Shown piece by piece: positions 20,823-29,444 of a DNA stretch of 33,858 nucleotides (its first letter is position 1; each line of letters opens with the position of its first letter). The DNA lies in assembly GCA_004356105.1 (NCBI GenBank), contig SMYC01000116.1, positions 1-33,858 on the forward strand. The letters are read 5' to 3'. This DNA comes from Acidobacteriota bacterium. GTDB taxonomy: Bacteria; Acidobacteriota; Vicinamibacteria; Marinacidobacterales; SMYC01. Below the pieces are notes generated by a model. That model was not told the origin of the DNA. It did no database searches and was given only the letters and a program-made list of their open reading frames with translations. A program made the translations under genes and the position numbers.

Positions 20823-21710
20823 ATGGCCGCCTTCGTTCTCCGAGTAGCGCTTCTCTTGCTCGGTATCGCAGCAGTCGGATGCGACAGCAGCGGTGACCGC
20901 CTCTTCGCCGAGGCCCAGCGAGCGATGGAGGACGACAACGTCGAGAGCGCCGCGCGGCTTTATCAAGAGGTCACCATCCAAGCGCCGGAAAGCCCACTGG
21001 CCGCAGAGGCGTATTACGAGCTCGCAAGGATCTACTATCTGCGCCTAAAGAATGTCCAAGCGGCCCGGGACAGCCTCACTACAGTCCTGCAGGATTATCC
21101 AGATTCCACGGTCGGGCAACCAGCGCGGAGTTTGCTGGCGCGTCTCTATGACGAGGTATTCAAGGAACCAGACAAAGCCCTGATGCACTATCGCGCTCTC
21201 TTGGCGGAGGACCTCGATGATGACGTCCGGCGCGATACGCTTCTCGCGATAGGCCGTTGCTACTATCAGCTCAACGCCCTCGACGCCGCCAAAGACGCCT
21301 ATCGGCGCGTCTTGGCGCCGAGCTACCACCCGGATACGGACGGCGCTTACTTGCGGCTGGCCAACCTCGAGTGGCTTTCCGGCGGAACCGACGAGTCGCT
21401 GCGCTTGCTCCGCGAGCTTCAAACAAAGACCGAGGACCCCGAGCGCCACCGTGAAGCGATGTTGAGCGAGTTCGAGATCCTGATGAGCCTGGGACGCTTC
21501 CCCGACGCTCATGCGCGTCTCCGCGAGGCCGAGAACACCTTTCCGCGCTGGAGCGAGCTTCAAGAGCTTGCTACCCGCCTTCAAGCCACGGAAACACTCC
21601 TAGCCCCGCTCGACGGCGTCGGGGAAGAGGCCCTCTTGCAAGAACAGCAGAAAAAAATAAGATGGGGGGCCGGTCGCCGCCAGGGAAAGTCCGCACCCAG
21701 AGAACCGTAG
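20823..21710 (+). CDS. Putative TPR-repeat lipoprotein (outer-membrane-assembly-like)
   Basis: With the ATG at 20823 the product is a 295-residue protein whose N terminus (MAAFVLRVALLLLGIAAVGC) is a signal peptide ending in a lipobox with Cys20. The frame is open further up to a TTG just after gyrA, but that would bury the signal, so I chose the ATG. The mature protein has TPR-type helical pairs: LFAEAQRAMEDDNVESAARL, AYYELARIYYLRLKN, DKALMHYRAL, LAIGRCYYQLNALDAAKDAY and later repeats, in the manner of BamD/YbgF-like scaffolds. The C-terminal tail is Lys/Arg-rich. Its precise role is unknown. There is no clear ribosome site. The 114 bases between it and gyrA hold nothing else recognised. Confidence 0.8.
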   Translation: MAAFVLRVALLLLGIAAVGCDSSGDRLFAEAQRAMEDDNVESAARLYQEVTIQAPESPLAAEAYYELARIYYLRLKNVQAARDSLTTVLQDYPDSTVGQPARSLLARLYDEVFKEPDKALMHYRALLAEDLDDDVRRDTLLAIGRCYYQLNALDAAKDAYRRVLAPSYHPDTDGAYLRLANLEWLSGGTDESLRLLRELQTKTEDPERHREAMLSEFEILMSLGRFPDAHARLREAENTFPRWSELQELATRLQATETLLAPLDGVGEEALLQEQQKKIRWGAGRRQGKSAPREP

Positions 21711-21764
21711 GACTAGGGCTAGCCAAGGGGAAAACGTGGTCTGATCAACTCGTATGGGAAAAAT

Positions 21765-22433
21765 ATGAAACGGCTCGTGGTGCCCACCGCTGCGGTTCTT
21801 TGGAGCCTCGCCTGTGTTGGGCCGGAAGAAGAGATCCTCGAGCGCTACTTGCTCGCATGCCAGAGAGAAGACAGCCCCACTGTCGCCGCTCTCTCCATGG
21901 TGGCGTTTCCGGAGGACGACGTTCAATCCTGGAACATTCTCGAGATAAGCGAGGTGCGCTCTGAGCCGTACGCCATCCCCGTGCTCCGAGAGACGGTTGG
22001 GCTGGTGGAAGCCGAGCGTGACACGCAGTTCACGGTCTTTGGCGAGTTCCGAAGGGAGAACTACGAGTCGCTCAGACGCATCCAGGCCCGCCTGAGAGAG
22101 GAGCCGGACTACCATTTCTCCGGCCGCCTCGGCGCGTTGCAGATTGAGTGGGATGCGTTTCGCATTGAGCGCCGCCAAGTGGTCGCCAAGCTTCACGAGG
22201 CGGAGATCGCCTTCGAGCGCGCAATCCGCCGCGTGAACAAGTCGTTGCAGCGCGAGTCGAGCCCCGAATATCTGACGGGGGAGATGCTTCTAAAAAACGC
22301 CCGCGTACGCGTGACGACCGAGCTCGGCGACGGCCACTTCGACTTCACGCTGACACAATATGCGTTGAAGAATCAATTCGACGCGCTCGTGCCGGCACGC
22401 TGGATCATCACCGCTGTCGAGAAGACGAACTAG
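21765..22433 (+). CDS. Putative lipoprotein of unknown function
   Basis: I do not recognise the family. The 222-residue product begins KRLVVPTAAVLWSLACVGPE, a short signal with a lipobox-like LAC (Cys17), so it is probably lipid-anchored. Residues about 100-165 are helical and charged (ENYESLRRIQARLREEP, then AEIAFERAIRRVNKSLQ). The end has alternating hydrophobic strands (ARVRVTTELGDGHFDFTL). It follows the TPR lipoprotein by 54 bases and may share its transcript. Its TAG stop overlaps the stop of the convergent helicase gene within one CTAG. Confidence 0.75.
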   Translation: MKRLVVPTAAVLWSLACVGPEEEILERYLLACQREDSPTVAALSMVAFPEDDVQSWNILEISEVRSEPYAIPVLRETVGLVEAERDTQFTVFGEFRRENYESLRRIQARLREEPDYHFSGRLGALQIEWDAFRIERRQVVAKLHEAEIAFERAIRRVNKSLQRESSPEYLTGEMLLKNARVRVTTELGDGHFDFTLTQYALKNQFDALVPARWIITAVEKTN

Positions 22434-24559
22434 CCTAAGAGCTGAAGTTTCGCGTACTGGGCCACCAGCCGCTTCCGGCCCGCCTTTTGGAAGACGACCG
22501 TAATCTTGCGATCCGGCCCGCTGCCGGTGGCGTCCACGATCCTACCCTCGCCGAACTTGTCGTGACGTACAAGTGCTCCCGGACGCAGCGAGCCGCCCGG
22601 GCTCTGCGGGGAGCTAGGCCCGCTCTCCGGCGCGACGCGGCTCACCTGTCCGCCGTTCAGTGCATCGTCCGGGATCTCCGCCAGAAAGCGCGAGGGCTGA
22701 CGAGAGCTCGTTTGGTAGGAGAATCGCCGTGACTCGGCGAAGGACAAGTAGAGCTTTCGCTTCGCGCGTGTCATCCCGACATAGAACAAGCGTCGCTCCT
22801 CCTCGAGGGCTTTGGGATCACCGCTCGCCCGGATGTGCGGGAACAGGCCTTCTTCGAGCCCGGCGAGAAAAACGATGTCGAACTCCAGGCCTTTGGCAGC
22901 GTGAAGCGTCATGAGAAGACACGGCGCCGGGCCGTCGACCGCGTCGATATCCGTGAGCAAGCCCACACCGTCGAGAAAACCGTCGAGCGTCGGCGCGGCT
23001 TCGCGAGCCTCGTACTCTGCGGCGGCGGCGATGAGCTGGTCGAGATTTTCTTTGCGCTCGCGCGCGACGGCCTCGCCCTCGCCTTCGAGCTCCGCCACAA
23101 GGCCAGCCGTATCGAGTGCTACACGGATGATCTCGGAGGGTCTGCTCTGTGCAGCCTTTTTCGTCAGCGTCAGAACGACATCCCGAAATTGCGTGAGCCC
23201 GAGCCTCGGGCGCCCCGGCAAGAGATCTCCGTCGAGGACTTCGTGCGCGGCGTCCCAAAGCGAGCAGCCTGCTGCCGCCGCGGTGCGCTGGAGCATGGCC
23301 GTCGTGGCTTGGCCCACGCCGCGTTGCGGGACGTTGACGACGCGAACAAAGCTGGCGTCGTCATGCGGGTTCGACACGAGACGAACATAGCCGAGAACGT
23401 CCTTGATCTCGCGGCGATCGTAGAAGCGCAGGCCCCCGAGAACCCGGTGGGGCACGCCCCGCGCGACGAGCTCTTCTTCGAAGACGCGCGTTTGCGCGTG
23501 GGTACGCAGCAAGATGGCCGCCCGCGCATTGGGCTCGTCGCGCCGCGTGCGATCGAGGGTGCGCGCAACGAAAGCTGCCTCCTCGCGATCGTCTTCGGCG
23601 CTGTGGAGCTCTGGCCGCATGCCCTCGTCGAGGCTCGCGATCAAGCGCTTGCCCTTGCGCGAGCGGTTGTTTTGGATGACCGCGCTCGCTGCGCGGAGGA
23701 TGGCCGCCCCCGAGCGATAGTTTATCTCGAGCTTTACGGTCCTGGCATTTGGAAAGTCGGACTCGAAATCGAGGATGTTCCGCAGATCCGCACCGCGAAA
23801 GGTGTAGATGGATTGATCCTCGTCACCAACGACGAAGACGTTCCCGTGAGGTGCGAGGAGTCGGACAAGACGGTACTGAATCCTGTTCGTGTCCTGATAT
23901 TCGTCGACGAGAACGTGGCGAAAGCGTCTCTCCGCGAATCCTTGGGCCCGCTCGGAGCACTCCATGAGCTCCACGCCCCGCAGCAGCAAATCGTCGAAGT
24001 CGACCGCACCTTGCGCGTCGAGCTCCTTCTGATATTGCGGTGCCACCGTTTGAAGGACTTGTTGAAAGCGGGGATCTCCCGAGCGGCGCCCGGAAAAAGC
24101 GCTGAGCTTGTACTCGGAGACCCCGGACGCGATGCGCGCCAGCGGAAATTCCCGCTCCGACACGTTTTGCGTGCGACAGATGCGCCGCAGCAAGGCTTTA
24201 CGATCGTCGGTGGTGTAGAGGGTGAAACCCGAGCGCAGGCCAACATCCTCCCCGAATCGGCGAAGAAGCCGCAGCGCGAGCGCGTGAAAAGTGTGAACCG
24301 CCACGTCCTTTGCCGAATGGCTCAAGAGCGTACGCACGCGAGCCCGCATCTCGTCCGCGGCTTTGTTGGTGAACGTCAACGCGAGGATAGTCTCCGGTGC
24401 GTTGCCGCGCCTTTCGATGAGATAGGCGATACGGTGCACGATGACGCGGGTTTTACCCGACCCCGCCCCGGCCAGCACGAGAAGCGCGCCGTCGGGCGCC
24501 GTTACCGCTTCGCGTTGCTGATCATTCAGGTGATCCAGAAGGGCCTCGGGCATCGGCAC
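22430..24559 (-). CDS. pcrA: UvrD/PcrA-type superfamily 1 DNA helicase
   Basis: A 3'-5' DNA helicase of the UvrD/PcrA group, acting in repair and removal of stalled complexes. The 709-residue length is typical. Motifs in order: Q-motif LNDQQREAVTAPDG, Walker A GAGSGKTR (residues 31-38), Ia LTFTNKAADEM, Walker B DEYQDTN, III VGDEDQSIYTFRGAD, IV INYRS, V VFLAGLEEGLFPH and VI FYVGMTRAKRKLYLS. The C terminus (KFGEGRIVDATGSG to YAKLQLLG) matches the PcrA Tudor-like RNA-polymerase-binding domain. The start is GTG at 24557-24559, or an ATG two codons later; neither has a strong ribosome site. Confidence 0.96.
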   Translation of the reverse strand: MPMPEALLDHLNDQQREAVTAPDGALLVLAGAGSGKTRVIVHRIAYLIERRGNAPETILALTFTNKAADEMRARVRTLLSHSAKDVAVHTFHALALRLLRRFGEDVGLRSGFTLYTTDDRKALLRRICRTQNVSEREFPLARIASGVSEYKLSAFSGRRSGDPRFQQVLQTVAPQYQKELDAQGAVDFDDLLLRGVELMECSERAQGFAERRFRHVLVDEYQDTNRIQYRLVRLLAPHGNVFVVGDEDQSIYTFRGADLRNILDFESDFPNARTVKLEINYRSGAAILRAASAVIQNNRSRKGKRLIASLDEGMRPELHSAEDDREEAAFVARTLDRTRRDEPNARAAILLRTHAQTRVFEEELVARGVPHRVLGGLRFYDRREIKDVLGYVRLVSNPHDDASFVRVVNVPQRGVGQATTAMLQRTAAAAGCSLWDAAHEVLDGDLLPGRPRLGLTQFRDVVLTLTKKAAQSRPSEIIRVALDTAGLVAELEGEGEAVARERKENLDQLIAAAAEYEAREAAPTLDGFLDGVGLLTDIDAVDGPAPCLLMTLHAAKGLEFDIVFLAGLEEGLFPHIRASGDPKALEEERRLFYVGMTRAKRKLYLSFAESRRFSYQTSSRQPSRFLAEIPDDALNGGQVSRVAPESGPSSPQSPGGSLRPGALVRHDKFGEGRIVDATGSGPDRKITVVFQKAGRKRLVAQYAKLQLLG

Positions 24560-24616
24560 AGTTTAGCTCACGTCGAAGACAGCGGTCCGATAAAAGCCCC
24601 GCGACCGTATTGACGC

Positions 24617-24622
24617 TATAAT
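24617..24622 (+). promoter_or_regulatory. -10 box upstream of the S9 peptidase gene
   Basis: A perfect TATAAT lies 35 bases before the peptidase ATG, with no convincing -35 box at 16-18 bases. It is followed by a GC stretch and a run of six T. The gene has a good ribosome site (AGAGGA, 24648-24653). The 98-base gap between the divergent helicase and peptidase genes holds nothing else. Confidence 0.45.
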
Positions 24623-24657
24623 TCCCCGCGTTTTTTCCGAAACTCCAAGAGGACACC

Positions 24658-27243
24658 ATGACACGTCACGTATGGTTTTGCTTTCTTCTCGTCTCGAGTC
24701 ATCCCGCGATGCCGGTCGCCGCCCAAGAAGACAGCCGGGTAACGACGGCGAACTACCAGCTTGCCGCGCGCTTCGCTCCGTACAAGTTGAACCGCCTCAC
24801 CTACAGCACCACCCTCAGCCCTCACTGGATCGAGGGAGGCGATCGCTTCTGGTACGAATGGGAGACGTCGAACGGGAAGTCGTTCTTCTTGGTGGACCCA
24901 GCGCGCGGCACCAAGGTACCGATTTTCGACAACGACCGGATTGCTGCCGAGTTGACCCGGCTCACGAAGGATCCATGGGATGGGCGACATTTGCCGATTC
25001 GAGGGATCAAGTTCGTCGATGAGAACACGCTCCAGTTCGAAGTTGAGTCGTCGCAGGATGAAGAGCGCGACGAGGCGGAGGAGGACTCAACCGAGCAAGA
25101 ACAGCAACAAGAAGAGGAAGACAGCGACGACGAAGAGAAGGCAGCCAAGAAGAAACTCTTCCACTTCGAGTACGATGTGGCCACCAGAACCCTTCGGCAG
25201 CTCGAGGACTGGGAAGGCCCTGACAACCACCCCGGCTGGGCCAGTGTGTCACCCGACGGCGAGACGGTCGTCTTTGCCCGCAATCACGATCTGCACATGA
25301 TGACGGGCGAAGCCTACGAGCAGATTCTAGATGCTCGACGCGGCAAGGATGAAGAGGAGGCCGACAAGGCGGACGAAAAGATCGAGGTAGAGGAGACCCA
25401 GCTCTCGACGGATGGTGAGAAACATTACAGCTACGCGGATTTCGAGCGTGGTGAGACCGACACCGAGAGGGAAAAGAACAAGGACAAGCGCAAGTCCGTC
25501 ACCATCTCCTGGGCGCACGACTCCAGGCGTTTCGCGATCGTGCGAAGGGACCAGCGCGAGACGAGCGACTTGTGGGTGATCCACTCTGTGGGCAACAAGC
25601 GGCCCGAGCTAGAGACTTACCGCTACGACATGGCTGGTGAAGAGAGCATCACCCAGCGCGAGATCCGTATCTATGACCTCAACGCGCGACAGATGGTGAC
25701 CGTCGACGCCAAAAAGTTCAAAGACCAGACGCTCGGGATCTGGAACGCTCGGAAGTTCGAATATCCCGACAGCGACGAGCCCAAGCGTGATCTCTGGCTG
25801 TCGGACGATTCGAACGAACTGTACTTTTGGCGCCAGAGCCGAGACCGCCACAGAGTCGAGGTCTGTGTGGCCGACGCCGCGACGGGCAAGCACCGTGTGC
25901 TGTTCGAAGAGGAGCTCAACACGTATGTGGAAACGCAGCCGCTGGAGCGTCTGGACTCGGGCGATCTGGTCTGGTGGTCCGAGAGGGACGGTTGGGCGCA
26001 TCTTTACCGGTACGGGGCGGATGGCTTGCTGAAAAACCAATTGACCGAAGGCGCCTGGTCCGTCCGACAGATCGTCGGGATCGATGAAGTCCACGGAGCG
26101 GTGTACTTCATGGCCAACGCCCGCGATCCCGAGGAAGACCCATATTATCAGCACCTCTACCGGGTAAAGCTCGACGGCAGCGGCGTTCAACTCCTCGACC
26201 CAGGCAACTTCGACCACCGGGTCCGAATGGGGGAGTCCAACCGTTTCTTCGTGTCTAACTACTCGAGGGTGGATACACCTCCAGCCGCCGCACTCTACGC
26301 CACCGACGGGAAGAAGGCCGTGGTAGACCTAGAAGAGGCCGACTTCTCACAGCTCATGGCGGCCGGATATGAGTTTCCCGAGCCCTATAGCGTCAAGGCC
26401 GCGGATCGCGTCACCGACCTTCACGGGGTCATGTACAAGCCGTTCGATTTCGACCCGACCAAGCAATATCCGATCATCGAATACGTCTACCCCGGGCCCC
26501 AGACCGAAGCCGTGTCGAAGTCCTTCTCCACCAACCGCTTCGAGACGGCTCTTGCGCAGTTTGGCTTCATCGTGGTGACCGTGGGCAATCGCGGCGGGCA
26601 TCCAGCCCGCTCCAAGTGGTACCACAATTACGGATACGGAAACCTGCGCGACTACGGTCTTGCCGACAAGAAGGCGGCGATCGAGCAACTGGCGGACCGG
26701 CACACGTTCATCGACAAAGACCGCGTCGGAATCTACGGTCATTCAGGCGGCGGTTTCATGTCGACGGCTGCGATGCTCGTCTATCCCGACCTGTTCAAAG
26801 TCGCGGTATCGTCGTCCGGCAATCACAATAACGACGTCTACAACAACTTCTGGTCCGAGAAGCACCACGGCATCAAGGAAGTGGTGGATGAAGACGGCGA
26901 AGTGAGCTTCGAGTATGACATCGACAAGAACTCCGATCTTGCGCAGAACCTGAAGGGGCACCTGCTGCTCACGACGGGCGACATCGACAACAACGTTCAC
27001 ATGGCGGGCACGTTGCGCATGGCCGAGGCGCTGATCAAGGCGAACAAACGATTCGACTTCTTCATCTTTCCCGGCCTGCGCCATAGTTATCGGGAGATGG
27101 GGGATTACTGGTTCTGGCTGCGAGCCGAATACTTCGTCGAGCACTTGCTCGGTGATCGCCACTGGGATCCGGATATCAAGGAGCTGAACCTCGAGAAGAA
27201 CGACGTCTCTGTGCCGCCGCCCGCGCGCACACCGCCGCGGTGA
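24658..27243 (+). CDS. Secreted S9 family (DPP-IV-like) prolyl peptidase
   Basis: A serine peptidase of the S9 prolyl oligopeptidase/dipeptidyl peptidase family that would trim peptides outside the cytoplasm. The N terminus (RHVWFCFLLVSSHPAMPVAA) is a signal peptide likely cut near AAQ. Residues about 60-560 form the beta-propeller. The C-terminal alpha/beta hydrolase has the nucleophile Ser696 in GHSGGGF, Asp777 in GDIDNNVH and His809 in GLRHSY, a complete triad. Family motifs YVYPGPQ and NYGYGNLRDYGLADKK are present. Two acidic, low-complexity inserts sit in the propeller (about residues 130-167 and 228-246). Length is 861 residues, longer than many DPP-IV (about 760). It is followed by a VOC gene relic, not by a partner gene. 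Confidence 0.93.
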   Translation: MTRHVWFCFLLVSSHPAMPVAAQEDSRVTTANYQLAARFAPYKLNRLTYSTTLSPHWIEGGDRFWYEWETSNGKSFFLVDPARGTKVPIFDNDRIAAELTRLTKDPWDGRHLPIRGIKFVDENTLQFEVESSQDEERDEAEEDSTEQEQQQEEEDSDDEEKAAKKKLFHFEYDVATRTLRQLEDWEGPDNHPGWASVSPDGETVVFARNHDLHMMTGEAYEQILDARRGKDEEEADKADEKIEVEETQLSTDGEKHYSYADFERGETDTEREKNKDKRKSVTISWAHDSRRFAIVRRDQRETSDLWVIHSVGNKRPELETYRYDMAGEESITQREIRIYDLNARQMVTVDAKKFKDQTLGIWNARKFEYPDSDEPKRDLWLSDDSNELYFWRQSRDRHRVEVCVADAATGKHRVLFEEELNTYVETQPLERLDSGDLVWWSERDGWAHLYRYGADGLLKNQLTEGAWSVRQIVGIDEVHGAVYFMANARDPEEDPYYQHLYRVKLDGSGVQLLDPGNFDHRVRMGESNRFFVSNYSRVDTPPAAALYATDGKKAVVDLEEADFSQLMAAGYEFPEPYSVKAADRVTDLHGVMYKPFDFDPTKQYPIIEYVYPGPQTEAVSKSFSTNRFETALAQFGFIVVTVGNRGGHPARSKWYHNYGYGNLRDYGLADKKAAIEQLADRHTFIDKDRVGIYGHSGGGFMSTAAMLVYPDLFKVAVSSSGNHNNDVYNNFWSEKHHGIKEVVDEDGEVSFEYDIDKNSDLAQNLKGHLLLTTGDIDNNVHMAGTLRMAEALIKANKRFDFFIFPGLRHSYREMGDYWFWLRAEYFVEHLLGDRHWDPDIKELNLEKNDVSVPPPARTPPR

Positions 27244-27349
27244 TCCACGATCGTCGAAGTGTTCGGCAAGGCGCCCGCCAATCGACCCGAATGAGAGATG
27301 TTGCGGCACCCGGGAATAATCTAGAATCTGAGCGAAGAGGAGAACGGCT

Positions 27350-27595
27350 ATGCCAAACGATTCCCCCGGAATCAGCCTAACTGGACACCATCACATAACG
27401 ATGGCCGTCGGCAAAGTGCAGGAGGACCTCGACTTTCACACTAAAGTCCTTGGTTACAATGTTCCGACACGCGAGCAGCAGGACCGAATCAAGAATTTTA
27501 TCGAAGGCTTGGGCTACACCGATCTAGCGAACCTCTGTGCCTCTGTTGGCCGTTCTTTTCTTCTTAATTTTTTGTCACGTACTGAGTGCCGTTGA
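27350..27595 (+). pseudogene. VOC/ring-cleaving dioxygenase-like gene relic (internal deletion)
   Basis: An 81-codon frame with a good GAGGAG ribosome site opens like a glyoxalase/ring-cleaving dioxygenase: LTGHHHITMAVGKVQEDLDF followed by HTKVLGY, the first metal-binding beta-alpha-beta unit with its histidine. It then jumps to REQQDRIKNFIEGLGYTDL, which resembles a later part of such proteins (the segment before the second metal-binding strand), and then loses similarity (CASVGRSFLLNF) and stops. The family is usually about 300 residues. I read this as an in-frame internal deletion of roughly 60-200 residues plus loss of the C-terminal end. It ends 4 bases from the glmS stop. It could still make a short protein, but not an active enzyme. 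Confidence 0.75.
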
Positions 27596-27599
27596 CAAG

Positions 27600-29441
27600 C
27601 TACTCGACCGTGACCGACTTCGCGAGGTTTCTCGGCTGGTCCACGTCGCAGCCGCGACGTACAGCGATGTGATACGCGAGCAATTGGAGCGGTACGACAC
27701 TCACCAACGGCGAGATCGTGTCCGGATGCCGGGGGATTCGAATGATGTGGTCCCGATCGTCGTCCAAAACAGGGAGTAGACGATCGTCGCCTTCGGTAAT
27801 GAGCGCGATAATGCGGGCGCCGCGCGCTTTCGCCTCCTGGATGTTGCTCGCGATCTTGTCGTATAAAGGGTTATCGAGTGCGAGCGCGACGAGCGGCATG
27901 CGGTCGTCGATGAGTGCTATCGGACCGTGCTTCATCTCGCCCGCCGGGTAGCCTTCGGCGTGGATGTAGGAAAGCTCTTTGAGCTTGAGCGCGCCCTCGA
28001 GTGCGATCGGATATAGGTGGCCGCGGCCGAGGAAGAGAAAGTTCCCGACGAGATAGAACTCCCGCGCGACTTTCATGAGATCATCCGTGAGCTCGAGCGC
28101 TTGCTCCATGATGTGCGGCGTACGCGCGAGGTCCGCCAGGCGTTCGCGAGCCGCGTCGACGTCGAGCCTTCCGAGCCGTTGGGCGAGGTGGATTGCGAAG
28201 AGATAGAGCGCGACGATCTGGGACGTGAACGTCTTCGTCGCCGCCACGCCGATCTCCGGGCCGGCATGGGTATAAAGCGTATGGTCGCAAAGCCGTGTAG
28301 CCATCGAGCCCATAACGTTGCAGATCGCGAGCGTCTCAGCACCCGCCTCTTTCGCGGTCTTGAGCGCCGCTAGAGTATCGGCGGTCTCACCGGATTGCGT
28401 GATCCCGATAACGAGCTGATCCCTTCCGAGGATCGGGTTGCGGTAGCGGAACTCTGATGCAACATCCACGTCGACTGGGATGCGGGCGAGCTCCTCGATA
28501 TAGAACTTTCCCACCTGTGCGGCGAGCCAGCTCGTACCACAGGCCGCGATCGAGATGCGGGTCATCTTTGCCACGAAGGTGTCGTCGAGCTCGACTTCAC
28601 TCAAGTGGACGAGCCCGGAATCGAGCGAATAGCGGCCCAAAAGCGTGTCGCGGACGGCGCGAGGCTGCTCGAAAATCTCTTTGAGCATGAAGTGCTTGTA
28701 GCCTTGCTTCTCGACTTGGACGGGATCCCAAGTAATCTGCTGGGGCTCCCGCTTCTGTTCGCGTCCGCTCTTGTCGACGACGGTGACTTCGCCGCGCTTC
28801 AATATCGCGACATCGCCATCCTCGAGGAACACAACCGAACGCGTGTGGCTCAAAAAGGCCGGGACGTCCGAGGCGATGAAGGACTCGTCCTCCCCAATGC
28901 CGAGCACGAGCGGCGGGCCGTAGCGCGCGCCAACGAGCACGTCCGGCTGCTCTGCCGTCAACGCCACGAAGGCGAAAACACCATCGAGCTCGTCGAGCGA
29001 GAGCTGTACCGCTTTCGCGAGATCGCCATCGAAGTGCTTTTCGATCGTGTGGGAAATGATCTCGGTGTCGGTCTCGGTCACGAATTTATGACCTTGTTCC
29101 ACGAGCTTTTGCTTGAGGGCGAGATAATTCTCGATGATGCCGTTATGCACGACAACGATCGATCCGGTGCAATCGCGGTGCGGGTGCGCGTTCTCCTCGT
29201 TCGGCCGGCCGTGCGTTGCCCAGCGCGTATGACCTATGCCGTAGGAGCCGTTTAATTTGCTATGGTCGATCTGCCGCGCGAGGTTGTCGAGCTTCCCCTC
29301 GGAGCGAAGCACCTCGAGCCCTCGGGGCCCCACGACCGCGATCCCTGCGGAGTCGTAGCCGCGATACTCCAAAGAGCGGAGGCCCGCGAGGAGCATTTCG
29401 CTCGTGGGCCGTTCGCCGATATAACCGATGATGCCGCACAT
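27600..29441 (-). CDS. glmS: Glucosamine-6-phosphate synthase (glutamine amidotransferase, isomerising)
   Basis: GlmS makes glucosamine-6-phosphate from fructose-6-phosphate and glutamine, the first step to UDP-GlcNAc for peptidoglycan and lipopolysaccharide. The N-terminal class II amidotransferase begins [20 protein letters not shown] with Cys2 as nucleophile, and has YRGYDSAGI and [13 protein letters not shown]. Two SIS isomerase domains follow: [21 protein letters not shown], and the second with [20 protein letters not shown] and [14 protein letters not shown]. It ends LAKSVTVE, as most GlmS do. The 613-residue length is normal. It is the last gene of the TPR-yvcK-glmU-glmS operon, 3 bases after glmU. 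No glmS ribozyme-like leader is visible, as the gene lies inside an operon. Confidence 0.97.
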   Translation of the reverse strand: MCGIIGYIGERPTSEMLLAGLRSLEYRGYDSAGIAVVGPRGLEVLRSEGKLDNLARQIDHSKLNGSYGIGHTRWATHGRPNEENAHPHRDCTGSIVVVHNGIIENYLALKQKLVEQGHKFVTETDTEIISHTIEKHFDGDLAKAVQLSLDELDGVFAFVALTAEQPDVLVGARYGPPLVLGIGEDESFIASDVPAFLSHTRSVVFLEDGDVAILKRGEVTVVDKSGREQKREPQQITWDPVQVEKQGYKHFMLKEIFEQPRAVRDTLLGRYSLDSGLVHLSEVELDDTFVAKMTRISIAACGTSWLAAQVGKFYIEELARIPVDVDVASEFRYRNPILGRDQLVIGITQSGETADTLAALKTAKEAGAETLAICNVMGSMATRLCDHTLYTHAGPEIGVAATKTFTSQIVALYLFAIHLAQRLGRLDVDAARERLADLARTPHIMEQALELTDDLMKVAREFYLVGNFLFLGRGHLYPIALEGALKLKELSYIHAEGYPAGEMKHGPIALIDDRMPLVALALDNPLYDKIASNIQEAKARGARIIALITEGDDRLLPVLDDDRDHIIRIPRHPDTISPLVSVVPLQLLAYHIAVRRGCDVDQPRNLAKSVTVE

Positions 29442-29444
29442 GAT

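Noticed and set aside
21661-21760. GGAAAGTCCG and a nearby GTCGCCGC, reminiscent of bacterial RNase P RNA.
   Set aside because: Only two short matches, inside the end of a coding gene, without the rest of the conserved RNase P core or its pairing.
22835-24613. 592-codon open frame opposite the helicase gene.
   Set aside because: Antisense shadow of a gene with all helicase motifs; GC-rich third positions suppress stops on the other strand.
27540-27600. T-rich stretch between the VOC relic and glmS as a terminator.
   Set aside because: I found no GC-rich stem next to the T run in either direction.
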